From NCBI GenBank assembly GCA_026122225.1, contig JANEZZ010000728.1, positions 124,001 to 188,000 of the forward strand: a DNA stretch of 64,000 bases. The letters are read 5' to 3'. Below, piece by piece: positions 43,400-52,951 of this stretch. This DNA is from Heloderma charlesbogerti (lineage: Eukaryota; Chordata; Lepidosauria; Squamata; Helodermatidae). Under the pieces are notes generated by a model. That model ran no database searches and was not told the origin of the DNA. It saw nothing but the letters and a program-made list of their open reading frames with translations. How positions within the stretch are numbered: position 1 is the first letter of the stretch; every line of letters starts with the position of its first letter. A program made the translations under genes and the position numbers.

Positions 43400-43849
43400 C
43401 TAGTATCTTCACAATCCCTGAAAGGTCAAGGAATAGAAGACAAATTACCACATATGATTGCCACTGCCACTAGGAGGCAAATTGTGCATTGGACTGTATG
43501 TAGCACGTCTGCGAGCATGACCAATTCCTGAAATCCTTCCATCCCCCAAACTAGGATTAAAGGATCACAGTAAATTGATGGTATATTTTCATAACTGTAC
43601 ACATATACACCCCATAGTCATCACATCATGTTCCTAATGCTCATCGTGCATGCATGCAAATTCATATTTAGATGAGTTAAACATACACTTTAGGTGGCTA
43701 ACCATGTGAACCAGACCCTAGAATCACAACACTAGAAGAGACCAGAAGGCCAAGTAGTCCAGTCCTTGGCACAACATGGGACAACCCCTCCACCAGCTCC
43801 TCATGGATCAGTCTATGCAATCCAGCCTAGAACCAAGAATACCTGAGCA
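43400..43849. other. Mostly unassigned; LINE-tail-like phrase
   Basis: 43720-43815 contains 'agaagagaccagaaggcca' and 'gtccagtccttggcacaac', resembling the CR1-type tail at 13445-13530. Nothing else recognised. Confidence 0.4.
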
Positions 43850-44003
43850 TGAAGCTTACTAGGTGACCTTGGGCCATTCAGTCCCTCAGCCAAAGCTACC
43901 TCACAGAATTGTTGTGAAGTTAAAGTGGGTAAGGATGAAACATGTATACCACCCTGAGTTCTTTGAAGAAAGATTGGTTAATAAATACATAAATAAATAT
44001 TTG
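43850..44003 (+). mobile_element. tRNA-headed SINE (MIR-like), 3' part
   Basis: 'ctaggtgaccttgggccatt' to the tail 'aataaatacataaataaat', the plus-strand version of the 38165-38409 family. The tRNA head is missing. Confidence 0.66.
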
Positions 44004-45610
44004 TAAGATTTAGACATGTCTCTATGCTGGTCCGGTGTGCTAGAAATGGAAATATGTGAAATAACATAGAAGTGAATGGCAAGTCCAATAGCATACAAAA
44101 AAACCTGTGGGCAATTACCGTAGTTTTTCTCCCTGTAGTGCATACCATGGTAAAACAGGGATGAAATGGAAATAAAGCCAGACAGACATCATGAGATGTG
44201 GTCAATATCAGCACAGAGTAAGGCTCTCTTGAAAGATTTCTAAGTCAGGCCAGCTGGCAAAATTTCTGTATTTCTTTATTCTTTTTGCGTAAAAAAAAAA
44301 AAAAATTGCAGCCGAAATTTGCATAAATGCACCTGCAGGTGCCACATTGGGGATCCTGGGGAAATGGCCATTTCAGAAGAAGAAAAAGTTCCCAGATTTC
44401 AGGGAAAAGCCTGTGGCTCGAATAACAAATGCAAGCTAAGCTGGGGGCTCCAGGGAAATCCGACGAGCCCCCAAAGGGCTGGATTTCCCTGTGACAGCCA
44501 TCCCTAGGTTTCATTTATGGATTTCAACAGAAAATCTTTCAGTTCCCCAAGTATGTATTACTTGGTTACTTCTAACGTTACATGGACAGACTTCTGCTTG
44601 TGCAGCAGGAGTTTCTCTTCCCCTCCTCTCTCCTGCAGCCCCCATTTGCCCCCCAAATCTGTCTTGAAAGTGCTCCAAGGAGGAGGGGACATTCAATCTG
44701 CCAGTGGTGTCTACTCTGCTGGCGGAAGAACTCCACTGGATATAACCCTATCATTTTGTAGCCAGGTTGGTCCCTCAGGATGAGAGGCACAAAACAGGAG
44801 AGAAGTCATTATACTATGATGCTAGGCTGGGAGTAGGGATGGATGAATCTGTCAGTTTTGCTTTCTCCCACATTCAGTTTATTTAAACCTCAAGTTCTTT
44901 CTATCCCAGATATGGAGAAATTTGTGAATTTTGCTAAATTCTTGTCAAAAAATGAAATGAAATGAAATTCTTATCTGCATCAGCCAAATTTAATATAGGT
45001 CCAGTTATTCCCAGCACAGAGAGGACCATGTTGTACCTGTCTGAGATACAGCTGTTAAAGACAAGGAGCCTGTCAGAAAATAAATGGTGGCAACCCTAAT
45101 TCAGCACTAACACGGTTGAATACACAGGGATTCAAATCCATACATTCAAAAGCTAAGCGCTCAAGGTCAGAATTGGTCAGTTTCGGGTTCTCCTAATTTC
45201 TGGTGTTCCTGCCTATTTACCAGTGGGAATACCTTTGCAATAAGGCCTTTCCCACAGCAGGCAACACCTTCCACGTTCCACCACACACAGTGACCCTGCC
45301 TCCAGGACCTTTACCTCAGGTCCAAACCTTTTACTTCATCTGATGTGAGATCACACTGGCTTTATTCTAACCTGTATTATTCCCTTTATTACTTTACCCT
45401 TTTGTAGCCATGTGCCATAGGCATAGGGTTTTAGAAAACAAAGAAATATTTATTAATTACAGCATTAAGATGTTAAACAGTAAATAAGTAACTTTTAAAG
45501 CTTCTATATGTGCATATCCTCTCACATGCATGCACATCTATTTTCCACTTTAGTGCTATACACACAAATCCTAGTCACTCTCTATCTCTTCACAATTTAA
45601 CACTATCCAA

Positions 45611-45618
<8 letters not shown>
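44004..45618. other. Unassigned; another TAGGGATG tip
   Basis: At 44836 TAGGGATGGATGAATCTGTC looks like a further hAT left tip. 44945-44970 is a short AAATG tandem. No gene recognised. Confidence 0.42.

Positions 45619-45664
<46 letters not shown>
45619..45664. repeat. (CT)n microsatellite
   Basis: About 23 uninterrupted CT units after a poly-C run. Confidence 0.97.
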
Positions 45665-45667
<3 letters not shown>

Positions 45668-45873
45668 CAAGCCCTGTCTGTTCCTTATCTGTTCCCTATC
45701 TCAACTACACAACCACAGCTCCCTCCTTATATAGCAGACACCATTTCACACCCTCCCACTTACTCAGCCAATCATCTCACATATGCAAATACATCATGCC
45801 TTTTGTCACTCATACCACTCTCACTCCAGATCTGATTACCATGAAACATAGAGTTATAATATCAATAGACATA

Positions 45874-46227
45874 CCAGGTGGCCCAAAAGAAGGTTTACAG
45901 TTGTTTAGAATGTTGATGGGAGGGGGAGAGAATGTGTGAGTAGAAGATGTGTGGGTGGAGTCAGAATGACAGTTGGGAAGAGTGAGTGACAGGGAGTGAC
46001 AGTTAAATCAGTGAAGTGTAGAGAGGGAGGGGAGTGAGGCCCTTAAGTAAGAATACAGTTGTTTAGTTTTTTAGTTGTTATTGTTTTACTGATATTGTGA
46101 ATGATGGCAGCGAACTTGAGTCAAGAACAAAGAAAGTGGATTCTAAAGCAGTACTGGAAGACTGAAAATTCTCTCTCCCTCCTATCAACATTCTAAACAA
46201 CTGTATACCTACTTTTGGGCCACCTGG
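45874..46227 (+). mobile_element. Internally deleted mariner-like MITE
   Basis: A TA dinucleotide flanks each side (45872-45873 and 46228-46229). Terminal inverted repeats of about 53 bp start CCAGGTGGCCCAAAAG and include 'acagttgtttagaatgttga' on both sides. The element is 354 bp. TA target, inverted repeats and the N-terminal transposase remnant inside place it with mariner-type elements. Confidence 0.9.
46104..46196 (+). pseudogene. Mariner-like transposase, first ~23 codons only
   Basis: An ATG at 46104 (or 46101) opens a frame with NLSQEQRKWILKQYWKTEN, which resembles the start of the N-terminal helix-turn-helix domain of mariner-like transposases. It then runs directly into the right terminal inverted repeat (SLSLLSTF) and stops at 46196. 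All DNA-binding and catalytic regions beyond the first helix are gone. Confidence 0.82.
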
Positions 46228-46544
46228 TATATATTATGAACCTGTGGTTATATACGCATACACGTGTGACATCACACAATTCGACCATCTCTACCTGTCA
46301 TCACCATCACCATCATCATAGAATCATAGAATAGTACGGTTGGAAGGGGCCTACAAGACCATCATCATCATCATCTGATATATATGACACTTTTCCACAA
46401 AAAAGTGCCGAAAGTGGCTAACAATGCAACAGCAATACAAAAATAAGAAAATATACCCAATACATCAATTACAATAGTACATCATTACAATAATAAACAA
46501 CCCAAAGAGTTCATTTCACTAATACTAACATTTGTTGTTGTTGT

Positions 46545-47484
46545 TCAATCGTTCAGTCGTGTCCGACTCTTCGTGACCCCATGGACCATAGCATGCCAGG
46601 CCTTCCTGTCCTGCACTCTCTCCCGGAGTGTGCTCAAGTCCATATTCATTGCATCAGTGATGCTATCTAGCCATCTCATCCTCTGCTGTCCCCTTCTCCT
46701 TTTGCCTTCAATCTTTCCCAGCATCGGGTCTTTTCCAGGGAGTTTTCTCTTCGCATTAGGTGGCCAAAATATTTCAGCTTCAGCTTCAGTATCTGTCCTT
46801 CCAATGAGCACTCAGGGTTGATTTCCTTTAGGATGGACTAATTTGACCTCCTTGCAGTCCAGGGGACTCGTAAGAGTCTTCTCCAGCACCACAGTTCGAA
46901 AGCATCGATTCTTCGGCGCTCAGCCTTCCTTATAGTCCAGCTCTCACAGCCATATATTACTACTGGGAAAACCGTAGCTTTGATTAGACGGACCTTTGTC
47001 GGCAAGGTGATGTCTCTGCTTCTTACTATGCTGTCTAGGTTTGCCATAGCTTTCCTCCCAAGGAGCAAGCGTCTTTTAATTTCATGGCTACAGTCACCGT
47101 CTGCGGTGATCTTGGAGCCCAAGAAAATAAAATCTGTCACTGCTTCCATTTCTTCCCCTTCTATATGCCAGGAAGTGATGGGGCCAGATGCCATGATCTT
47201 CGTTTTTTTAATGTGGCTTTTCAAACCAGCTTTTGCACTCTCCACTTTCACCCTCAACAAGAGGCTCTTTAGATCCCCTTCGCTTTCTGCCATTAGGATG
47301 GTATCACCTGCGTATCTGAGGTTGTTGATAATTCTCCTGGCAATCTTAATTCCGACCTGTGATTCATCCAACCCGGCGTTTCTCATGATGTACTCTGCAT
47401 ATAAATTAAATAAGCAGGGTGACAATATACAGCCTTGTCGTACTCCTTTCCCAATTTTGAACCAATTGATTGTTCCATGTCTGG
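46545..47484 (-). pseudogene. BovB reverse transcriptase, C-terminal half
   Basis: Minus-strand frame with RT motifs GKGVRQGCILSPCLFNLYAE, NNLRYAGDTILMAE, FLGSKIT and MANLDSIVRSRD, and the C-terminal block YGCESWTIRKAERRRIDAF with WTARRSN. The catalytic YADD box reads YAGD, so the second motif aspartate is lost. Reading shifts near 46838. The frame is also cut at 47484 by NP-hAT copy F. The upstream part continues between the two insertions and beyond 49313 (ITNIRWIMEKARE-like region). Confidence 0.92.
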
Positions 47485-48335
47485 TAGGGATGGCGGAGAA
47501 TTCCGCCACGGATTTCAGTGAGGCTGAATGCACTGGCATTTGGCCCCCCGAAACCCATTGCGGAATGGCCTCCCACCCCCTGCCACCTCACAGAATAGCC
47601 CCGGAACTAAACTTACCTGGGGCTCCAGTGGCGGCGGCTCCGGCGGTGGCTCCGGCAGTGGCGGCTGGTCTTTCAACCGACTGCCACAGCTGCCATTTAC
47701 GTCCTGCTCTTTGCCGTGTTAGGCCACATATTTACGTAGCCTATCACGGCAAGCTAAAAAAAAAAAAAGCATATGCTAATGGCGGCGGCTACAGCGGCCG
47801 CCATTTGCGCTCACTTTTTTTCACTGTTTGCCTACGTAAATATTTACGTAAGCTATTACGGCGAAAATAAAAAGGGGAACGCGAATAACGTAGTGGGCGC
47901 AATTTGTGTGCTTTTTTTCGCTGTAATAGCTTACGTAAATATTTACATAGGCTAAAACGGCTAAAAATAGGGAATGCAAATGGCAGCCATTTGCCATTTG
48001 CGTATGCTGTTTTTTTGGGGGGGGCTTGCTGTGATAGGCTACATAAATACTTACATAGCCTATCATGGCAAAGAGCAGGATGCAAATGGCGGCCGGCACA
48101 GCGGCCGCCACATTTGCATCCGCAGCAGTCCATCTGCAGCCGGAACTCTGGCTGCGGACAGCCCTGGTTGGTGGATTCACAGAGCTGCTGCGGAGCGGAG
48201 CCAGCCGGGCAGGATTTCGGGGGGGAGGAATGGATTGCCTCCCCTCCTGTCGAGGATTTTGGGGGGAGGGATGGAGTGCCTCCCCCCACTGCGGATGTCC
48301 CTGGACGAAACCAGGTGTTTCGTACATCCCTATTT
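47485..48335 (+). mobile_element. Nested-palindrome hAT-like element, copy F
   Basis: Starts TAGGGATGGCGGAGAATTCC and ends TTCGTACATCCCTA (48332), followed by three T's. Flanks ATGTCTGG (47477-47484) and TTGTCCGG (48336-48343) are imperfect copies (6 of 8). Modules include GCAAATGGCGGCCG at 48083-48096 and AATAACG/AATTTGTG variants near 47890. Hairpins at 47722-47753 and 47828-47862 have arms in the TACGTAAAT series. Outward donor-like motifs: 47611-47620 (minus; strong) and 48312-48317 (plus; weak GTGTTT). Confidence 0.87.
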
Positions 48336-48414
48336 TTGTCCGGTTCTTACTGTTGCTTCTTGACCCTCGTACAGGTTTCTCAGGAGACAGGTAAGGTGGT
48401 CTGGTACTCCCATC

Positions 48415-49312
48415 TAGGATCATGGTGAGGCCGAATGCCAGTGCATTCAGCCCCGCGAAATCTGTGGCGGAACGGCCTGCCACCACCCCCTGCCACCCCG
48501 CGGATCCCCCCTGGGACGAGACTTACCTGGGGCGGATCTTCTGGGTGGAGGCGGCGGCTCCAGCAGCAGCTTCGGTGGCTGGTCTTCCAACCAGCTGCCG
48601 CCACCGCCACCGCCATTTGCAGTTTTTGTTTTTTTTACAGAGACGTGATAGGCTACGTAAGTTTTTACATAGCCTAAAACATCAAGGCAAAAAAAAAGGT
48701 GTACGCAAATGGCGGCGGCTACGGCCACCACCATTTGCGTATGCCTTTTTTTTTTTTACCCTGACGTTTTAGGCTACGTAAAAACGTACGTAGCTTAAAA
48801 CGACTGGGTTAAAAAAAAAAAACCGCGTACGCAAATGGCGGTGGCTACAGCCGCCACCATTTGCGTCCCTTAGTTTGGCCCGTCTTAGTCTACGTAAATA
48901 TTTATGTAGACTAAGACGGCTCAAACTAAGGAATGCAAATAGCGTCCGCTACGCTATTTGCGTTCCCCTTATTTTCACCATCTTAGTCTACGTAAATATT
49001 TACATAGACTAAGACGGCCCAAACTAACGCAAATGGCGGCGGCCGTAGCCGCCACCATTTGCATACGCGGTTTTGTTTTTTCCCAGAGCCCTCCGCAGCC
49101 GGAAATCCGGCTGCGGATGGCTCTGGCCTGGCTGGGCCTGGCCAGCTGCTCCGCGGAGCTGCCGCGGAGCACAGCTGGCCGTGGAGGATTCCGGGGGGGA
49201 GGAACGGATTGCCTACCCCCCCCCGGTGAGGATTCCGGGGGGAGGGACGGAACACCTCCCCCCCCACCATCAACATAATCCGCGAAAGGTAAGTTACTTT
49301 TGTACATCCCTA
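48415..49312 (+). mobile_element. Nested-palindrome hAT-like element, copy G
   Basis: Perfect 8-bp duplication CTCCCATC (48407-48414 and 49313-49320). The left tip has lost about 20 bases (TAGGATCATGGTGAGGCCG); the right tip is TTTGTACATCCCTA. Three hairpins differ in arm sequence from other copies but stay paired: GTTTTAGGCTACG/CGTAGCTTAAAAC (48765-48801) and GTCTTAGTCTACG/CGTAGACTAAGAC (48882-48917 and 48979-49015). Alternating GCAAATGGCGG modules surround them. Outward donor-like motifs: 48521-48530 (minus) and 49286-49295 (plus). Confidence 0.93.
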
Positions 49313-49514
49313 CTCCCATCTCTTTAAGAATTTGCCACAGTTTGTTGTGATCCACACAATCAAAGGCTTTAGCGTAGTCACTGAAGCAGAAGTAGACTTT
49401 TTCTGGAATTCTCTTGCTTTCTCCATGATCCAGCGAATGTTGGTGATTTGATCTCTAGTTGCTCTGCCTAACTATATTAACTCTGCCTAACTATAATGTT
49501 AACTAATACTAACA

Positions 49515-50789
49515 GTATAATATTTCAATTTAATTACAAAATACCTGTCCAGTCACCTATCATGCCAGAGAATTCTGTGATGTGTCAGCTATTGACCACA
49601 ACACTTCTGGCAGTTGTGGCCATGAGGAGATCAGCAGCTTGCCTGCATGGGTTGCCAGGCAACAGAGGAGGAAGTAGAACATACAATTCCTTCACATCTG
49701 TGGAATCTGCAGTGTAGCATCCAATTTGGAAGGGCTGAGGCCACTGACAGATGCTACGAGCTGAAAGGCATGGCTGCTGCCTATGCTCCCTCATCACACC
49801 TAGGAAATCCAGTTTTGGTTCCTGAGGTAGCCCATTTGAGGAACTGCTACACATTCCATTGGCTACTCTCAGTGGGAAAAACTACATATGTACACACTGC
49901 CAATAATATGAGTGAAACAACTCTGCCTGAATAGGTTCAAGATATGAGTAGATTTCTTTTTAGGTTCTACATATGAGTTGTCCTAATCAAGCATGTAGGT
50001 GTCTCTTAGGCCCTAGAGTCAGAGCAACTGTTTCTCCTTTTGACCAATGAATATCTAGAAAGACTGCTATAAGAGATGTAAGGTTCTGTGATGGTTATTT
50101 GACTACATCCTGGGTGCCACCCTCTTTTATTGGACCAAAGAGCTGTTCTACGGTTTAAAAGCTTACACTATTTCCTTTATTTCCCTGCTGCTGCCATGGA
50201 TGTTCAAAGATACTGGATGGTGGAATGAGGCATTCAAACAGCCAAACCCAGATATGTATGATGTCCATGGTACTTTGAAAACAAAACTGATGCTTGCATT
50301 TCTGGAAGCTTCCTCTGAACCCTCATTTCCTATGGATAGTGCTGATTGTTATCTAGAGAAATGTCCCCCTCCCCAAGGACTTATTTCTGCTAGCAAGAAT
50401 TAATCTCTTCCTGGTTACTAAGGGAACTCACACCCTAAATGGGTGATTTGCACTCCCAGTAACCCCACTGAAATCAATAAAGTCTCTTATGATATAACTC
50501 AGCAGACAATTAAGCCCCTAAGGATCTACCTTAATTTATACATGAAGGCATGATTTTCAACCAGCCTGCTCTTCACGGCCATCTCTATTGATCTAGGTTA
50601 CCATCTCTGTCATTTAGCTTTTCCTTAAGCAATGATTGACTTCTAGGAGATTTCTTGAAACTTGAGCCTTCAATAATTTTCTCTTAGAACCAAATGTAAT
50701 TCCCCCCCCCCCAACCTCAGCTGAACATCTTGAGATTGGTGAAGTGTACAATGATTGATACTGAACTGGCAGATTGCACACTAGGAACT
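49515..50789. other. No recognised gene or repeat
   Basis: A 13-bp palindrome GTTGCCAGGCAAC at 49650-49662 resembles an RFX half-site pair. The rest is unassigned. Confidence 0.42.
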
Positions 50790-50886
50790 TAGGGTCGAAT
50801 CCAGATTTAATCATACTTGGGTAGCTTAAGTCCCACTGATTTCAATGGGCCTACTCTCAGTATGATTAAATTTGGATCCAGTCCTT
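50790..50886. mobile_element. Palindromic MITE
   Basis: 'cgaatccagatttaatcata' and 'tatgattaaatttggatcca' are inverted ends, with mirrored 'taagtcccactgatttcaat' inside. Confidence 0.72.
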
Positions 50887-50999
50887 AAATTAATAGGACT
50901 TTTGCCGGTGCAAACAGCAAGAGGCATAAATGCTCCCATTTCTGGACTCCTGAACATTCCTCTAAATTTATTTATTTTATTCATTTACTTCTATTTATT

Positions 51000-51242
51000 A
51001 TTATAAATGTAATAATTTATACATGTATAATATGTTTTTCTTCCAAGGAGCTAAAAGCTACACACATGCTTCTCCTCCCTTTCATTTTATCCTCACAATG
51101 GCCCTGTGAGGTAGGTCAGGCAGAGAGAGAGAGTGACTGGCCCAGTGTCACCCAGTGAGCTTCATGGCTGGGCAAGGATTTGAACTTGGATCTCCCCTGT
51201 CCAAGTACAACCCTCTAGTCATTGCATCACAGACTCTCAATT
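51000..51242 (-). mobile_element. tRNA-headed SINE (MIR-like)
   Basis: 'cattttatcctcacaatggc', 'gtcacccagtgagcttcat' and 'gatttgaacttggatctcc' in the order of 38165-38409, with a decayed head at the right. Confidence 0.8.
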
Positions 51243-51671
51243 GCCATTGATGTGTTTAACAACAATTCATATTTTTCTGAGATATTTGTTAACTAGTGTC
51301 ATTGGCTGATCTCAGTAAGACATATTCCATTTCACTTAAACAGAATAATTTGGCAGATGATGTATAGTGGCAAAGAGACAGAGCTACGAATCAGGGAGTG
51401 CCCACTTTGGATCTCACCTCTGCTGTGGATTCACTAGAACTATACAGGGGCCGTGTTTCTCAGCCTGCCATGTGTCCTCCTGACCACGTGATATAGGGAT
51501 AATAATACTGATCTGCCTTACTGGTTACTGGAAGGATTATGACAAGATAATACATACGAAGCTCTTTGAATATTTGAATGTTTAGCATTTGAATAAATGC
51601 TAAACATTATTAATTTCACAGACTGGAGAAGGATCAATGGACTCAGCAGGGCCATGGTAAGAGAACTGGGT
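51243..51671. other. No recognised feature
   Basis: Unique-looking AT-rich sequence. Confidence 0.45.
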
Positions 51672-51917
51672 TTTTTATTATTTTTTATTATTACATTTAT
51701 AGCTCACCTTTTGTCCTCTTGTAAGGAACTCAAGGTGGCTTGCATGTTCCTCCTCCTCTCCATTTTATCCTCACAACAAGCTGTGAGGTAGGTTGGGCTG
51801 AGAGTGAGCGACTGGCACAAAGTCACCCAGTGATCTTCATGGCTGAGTGGGGACAAGAAGCCCAGTCTCCCGAGTCCCAGTCCAACATTCTAACCACTGT
51901 GTCACATGGGCTCATGA
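51672..51917 (-). mobile_element. tRNA-headed SINE (MIR-like)
   Basis: 'ttattacatttatagctcac' to 'ctaaccactgtgtcacatgg', same order as 38165-38409. Confidence 0.82.
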
Positions 51918-51950
51918 TGAAGTGTGTTGGGACAGACCCAGTGCCTAAAA

Positions 51951-52347
51951 TAGGGTGGCCGCTTATGTATTTCCCAAAAAGAGGAAATGCATCACCAAAA
52001 AAAGATGATAAAAGAGAGTACCAATTTCCTTAAAATGTTCATATGCTAATTTATATGTACTGGTGCAAATTTAGAAATAATCATTATTATTATTATTTAA
52101 ATAGAGATACAGTACATCTCCCCATAGTGTGGAAGACTGTGGCCAGGTGACCTGTGCGCCGTCTGCTGTCCAAGTGCTGTTGATGGGCAACTTCAAGGCC
52201 CAGCTCTTCCTTCTGATGGTTCTTCATCTTTAAACAGGACGTGGACTGGACAGCCTATCAAACAGAGCCTCTTTCATAGAAGACAGTCCTCGGGCAGCCC
52301 TTCAAGTAGAGGAGTGTCCAGTGTAAAAGGCAACACATGGATACATG
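51951..52347. mobile_element. Non-autonomous hAT (TAGGGTGGCC tip)
   Basis: Perfect 8-bp flanks GCCTAAAA (51943-51950 and 52348-52355). The left tip is TAGGGTGGCCGCTTATG; the right tip is damaged. The interior ('gtgcaaatttagaaataat', 'ggccaggtgacctgtgcgcc') matches the interrupted relative at 58839-60014. Confidence 0.82.
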
Positions 52348-52375
52348 GCCTAAAATCTTGGGACAAACTTCTCTG

Positions 52376-52475
52376 AGGATGCAAACCTGTATTCACTTAC
52401 CTTGGAGTAAGCCCCATTGAACTTAGTGGGACTTATGTTTGAGTAGACATGTGAAGAATTTTGCTGTGAATGTAG
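52376..52475. mobile_element. Palindromic MITE (GCAATCCTATG family), decayed
   Basis: Core 'cttaccttggagtaagcccc' and 'gtgggacttatgtttgagta' are inverted halves. Confidence 0.62.
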
Positions 52476-52554
52476 CTTTTTTTCTGAGGCAGTGGTGATG
52501 GTGATGGGTCCAAGTGGACCATCCTATTGATTTGGGTTTTTTATTGATGATGTG

Positions 52555-52733
52555 TGCACACCATTCTTCCTCCAAGGACTTCAGGATCATCTTTCAGCCT
52601 TGTGAAAGGTAGGCGAGGTTAAAAGACAATGGGCCACAGGCACCCAGGAGGTTTCATAGCTGAACAGGGACTTGAACAGTGGTTTCCCACATCTGAACCC
52701 AACAATCCAGCCACTACGCCAAACTGGAAATCA
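52555..52733 (-). mobile_element. tRNA-headed SINE (MIR-like), decayed
   Basis: 'cttcctccaaggacttcagg' to 'ccagccactacgccaaactg' follows the family order. Confidence 0.66.
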
Positions 52734-52951
52734 TATGAGGAGTGATCATGCACAGGACAAGACAGAGGGGTGGTTTTGCTATCCTCCCTTTTTTCTTTTT
52801 CTTAGAATACTGTAATGTTGGAAACTGAAGATTCTGATTATATTGCTGGTAGACTTTATTTCATTTATAAAAATAAAATAAAAATAGATTTTAAAAAAAG
52901 ACGGAGGGGTGGGGATATTACGTATCTGAGAACTGTCTGCTGAGGGGCAGT

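Larger units (their letters stand above)
46531..49501 (-). mobile_element. BovB (RTE) LINE, 5'-truncated, hit by two NP-hATs
   Basis: The 3' tail (GTT)n begins at 46531. The target-site duplication ACTAATACTAACA is present at 46518-46530 and 49502-49514, a rare exact border for both ends. LINE sequence occupies 46531-47484, 48336-48414 and 49313 to about 49475. The last ~25 bases before the duplication (taactatattaac, ctctgcctaactata) look like 5'-junction filler that repeats nearby bases. BovB is characteristic of squamates and some mammals. Confidence 0.94.

Noticed and set aside
46980..47870. 296-codon plus-strand frame
   Set aside because: Antisense read-through of the BovB reverse transcriptase continuing into the inserted NP-hAT.
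49650..49662. Strong claim of a regulatory element at the GTTGCCAGGCAAC palindrome
   Set aside because: One 13-bp match without conservation data is expected by chance at an appreciable rate; kept only as a low-interest note.
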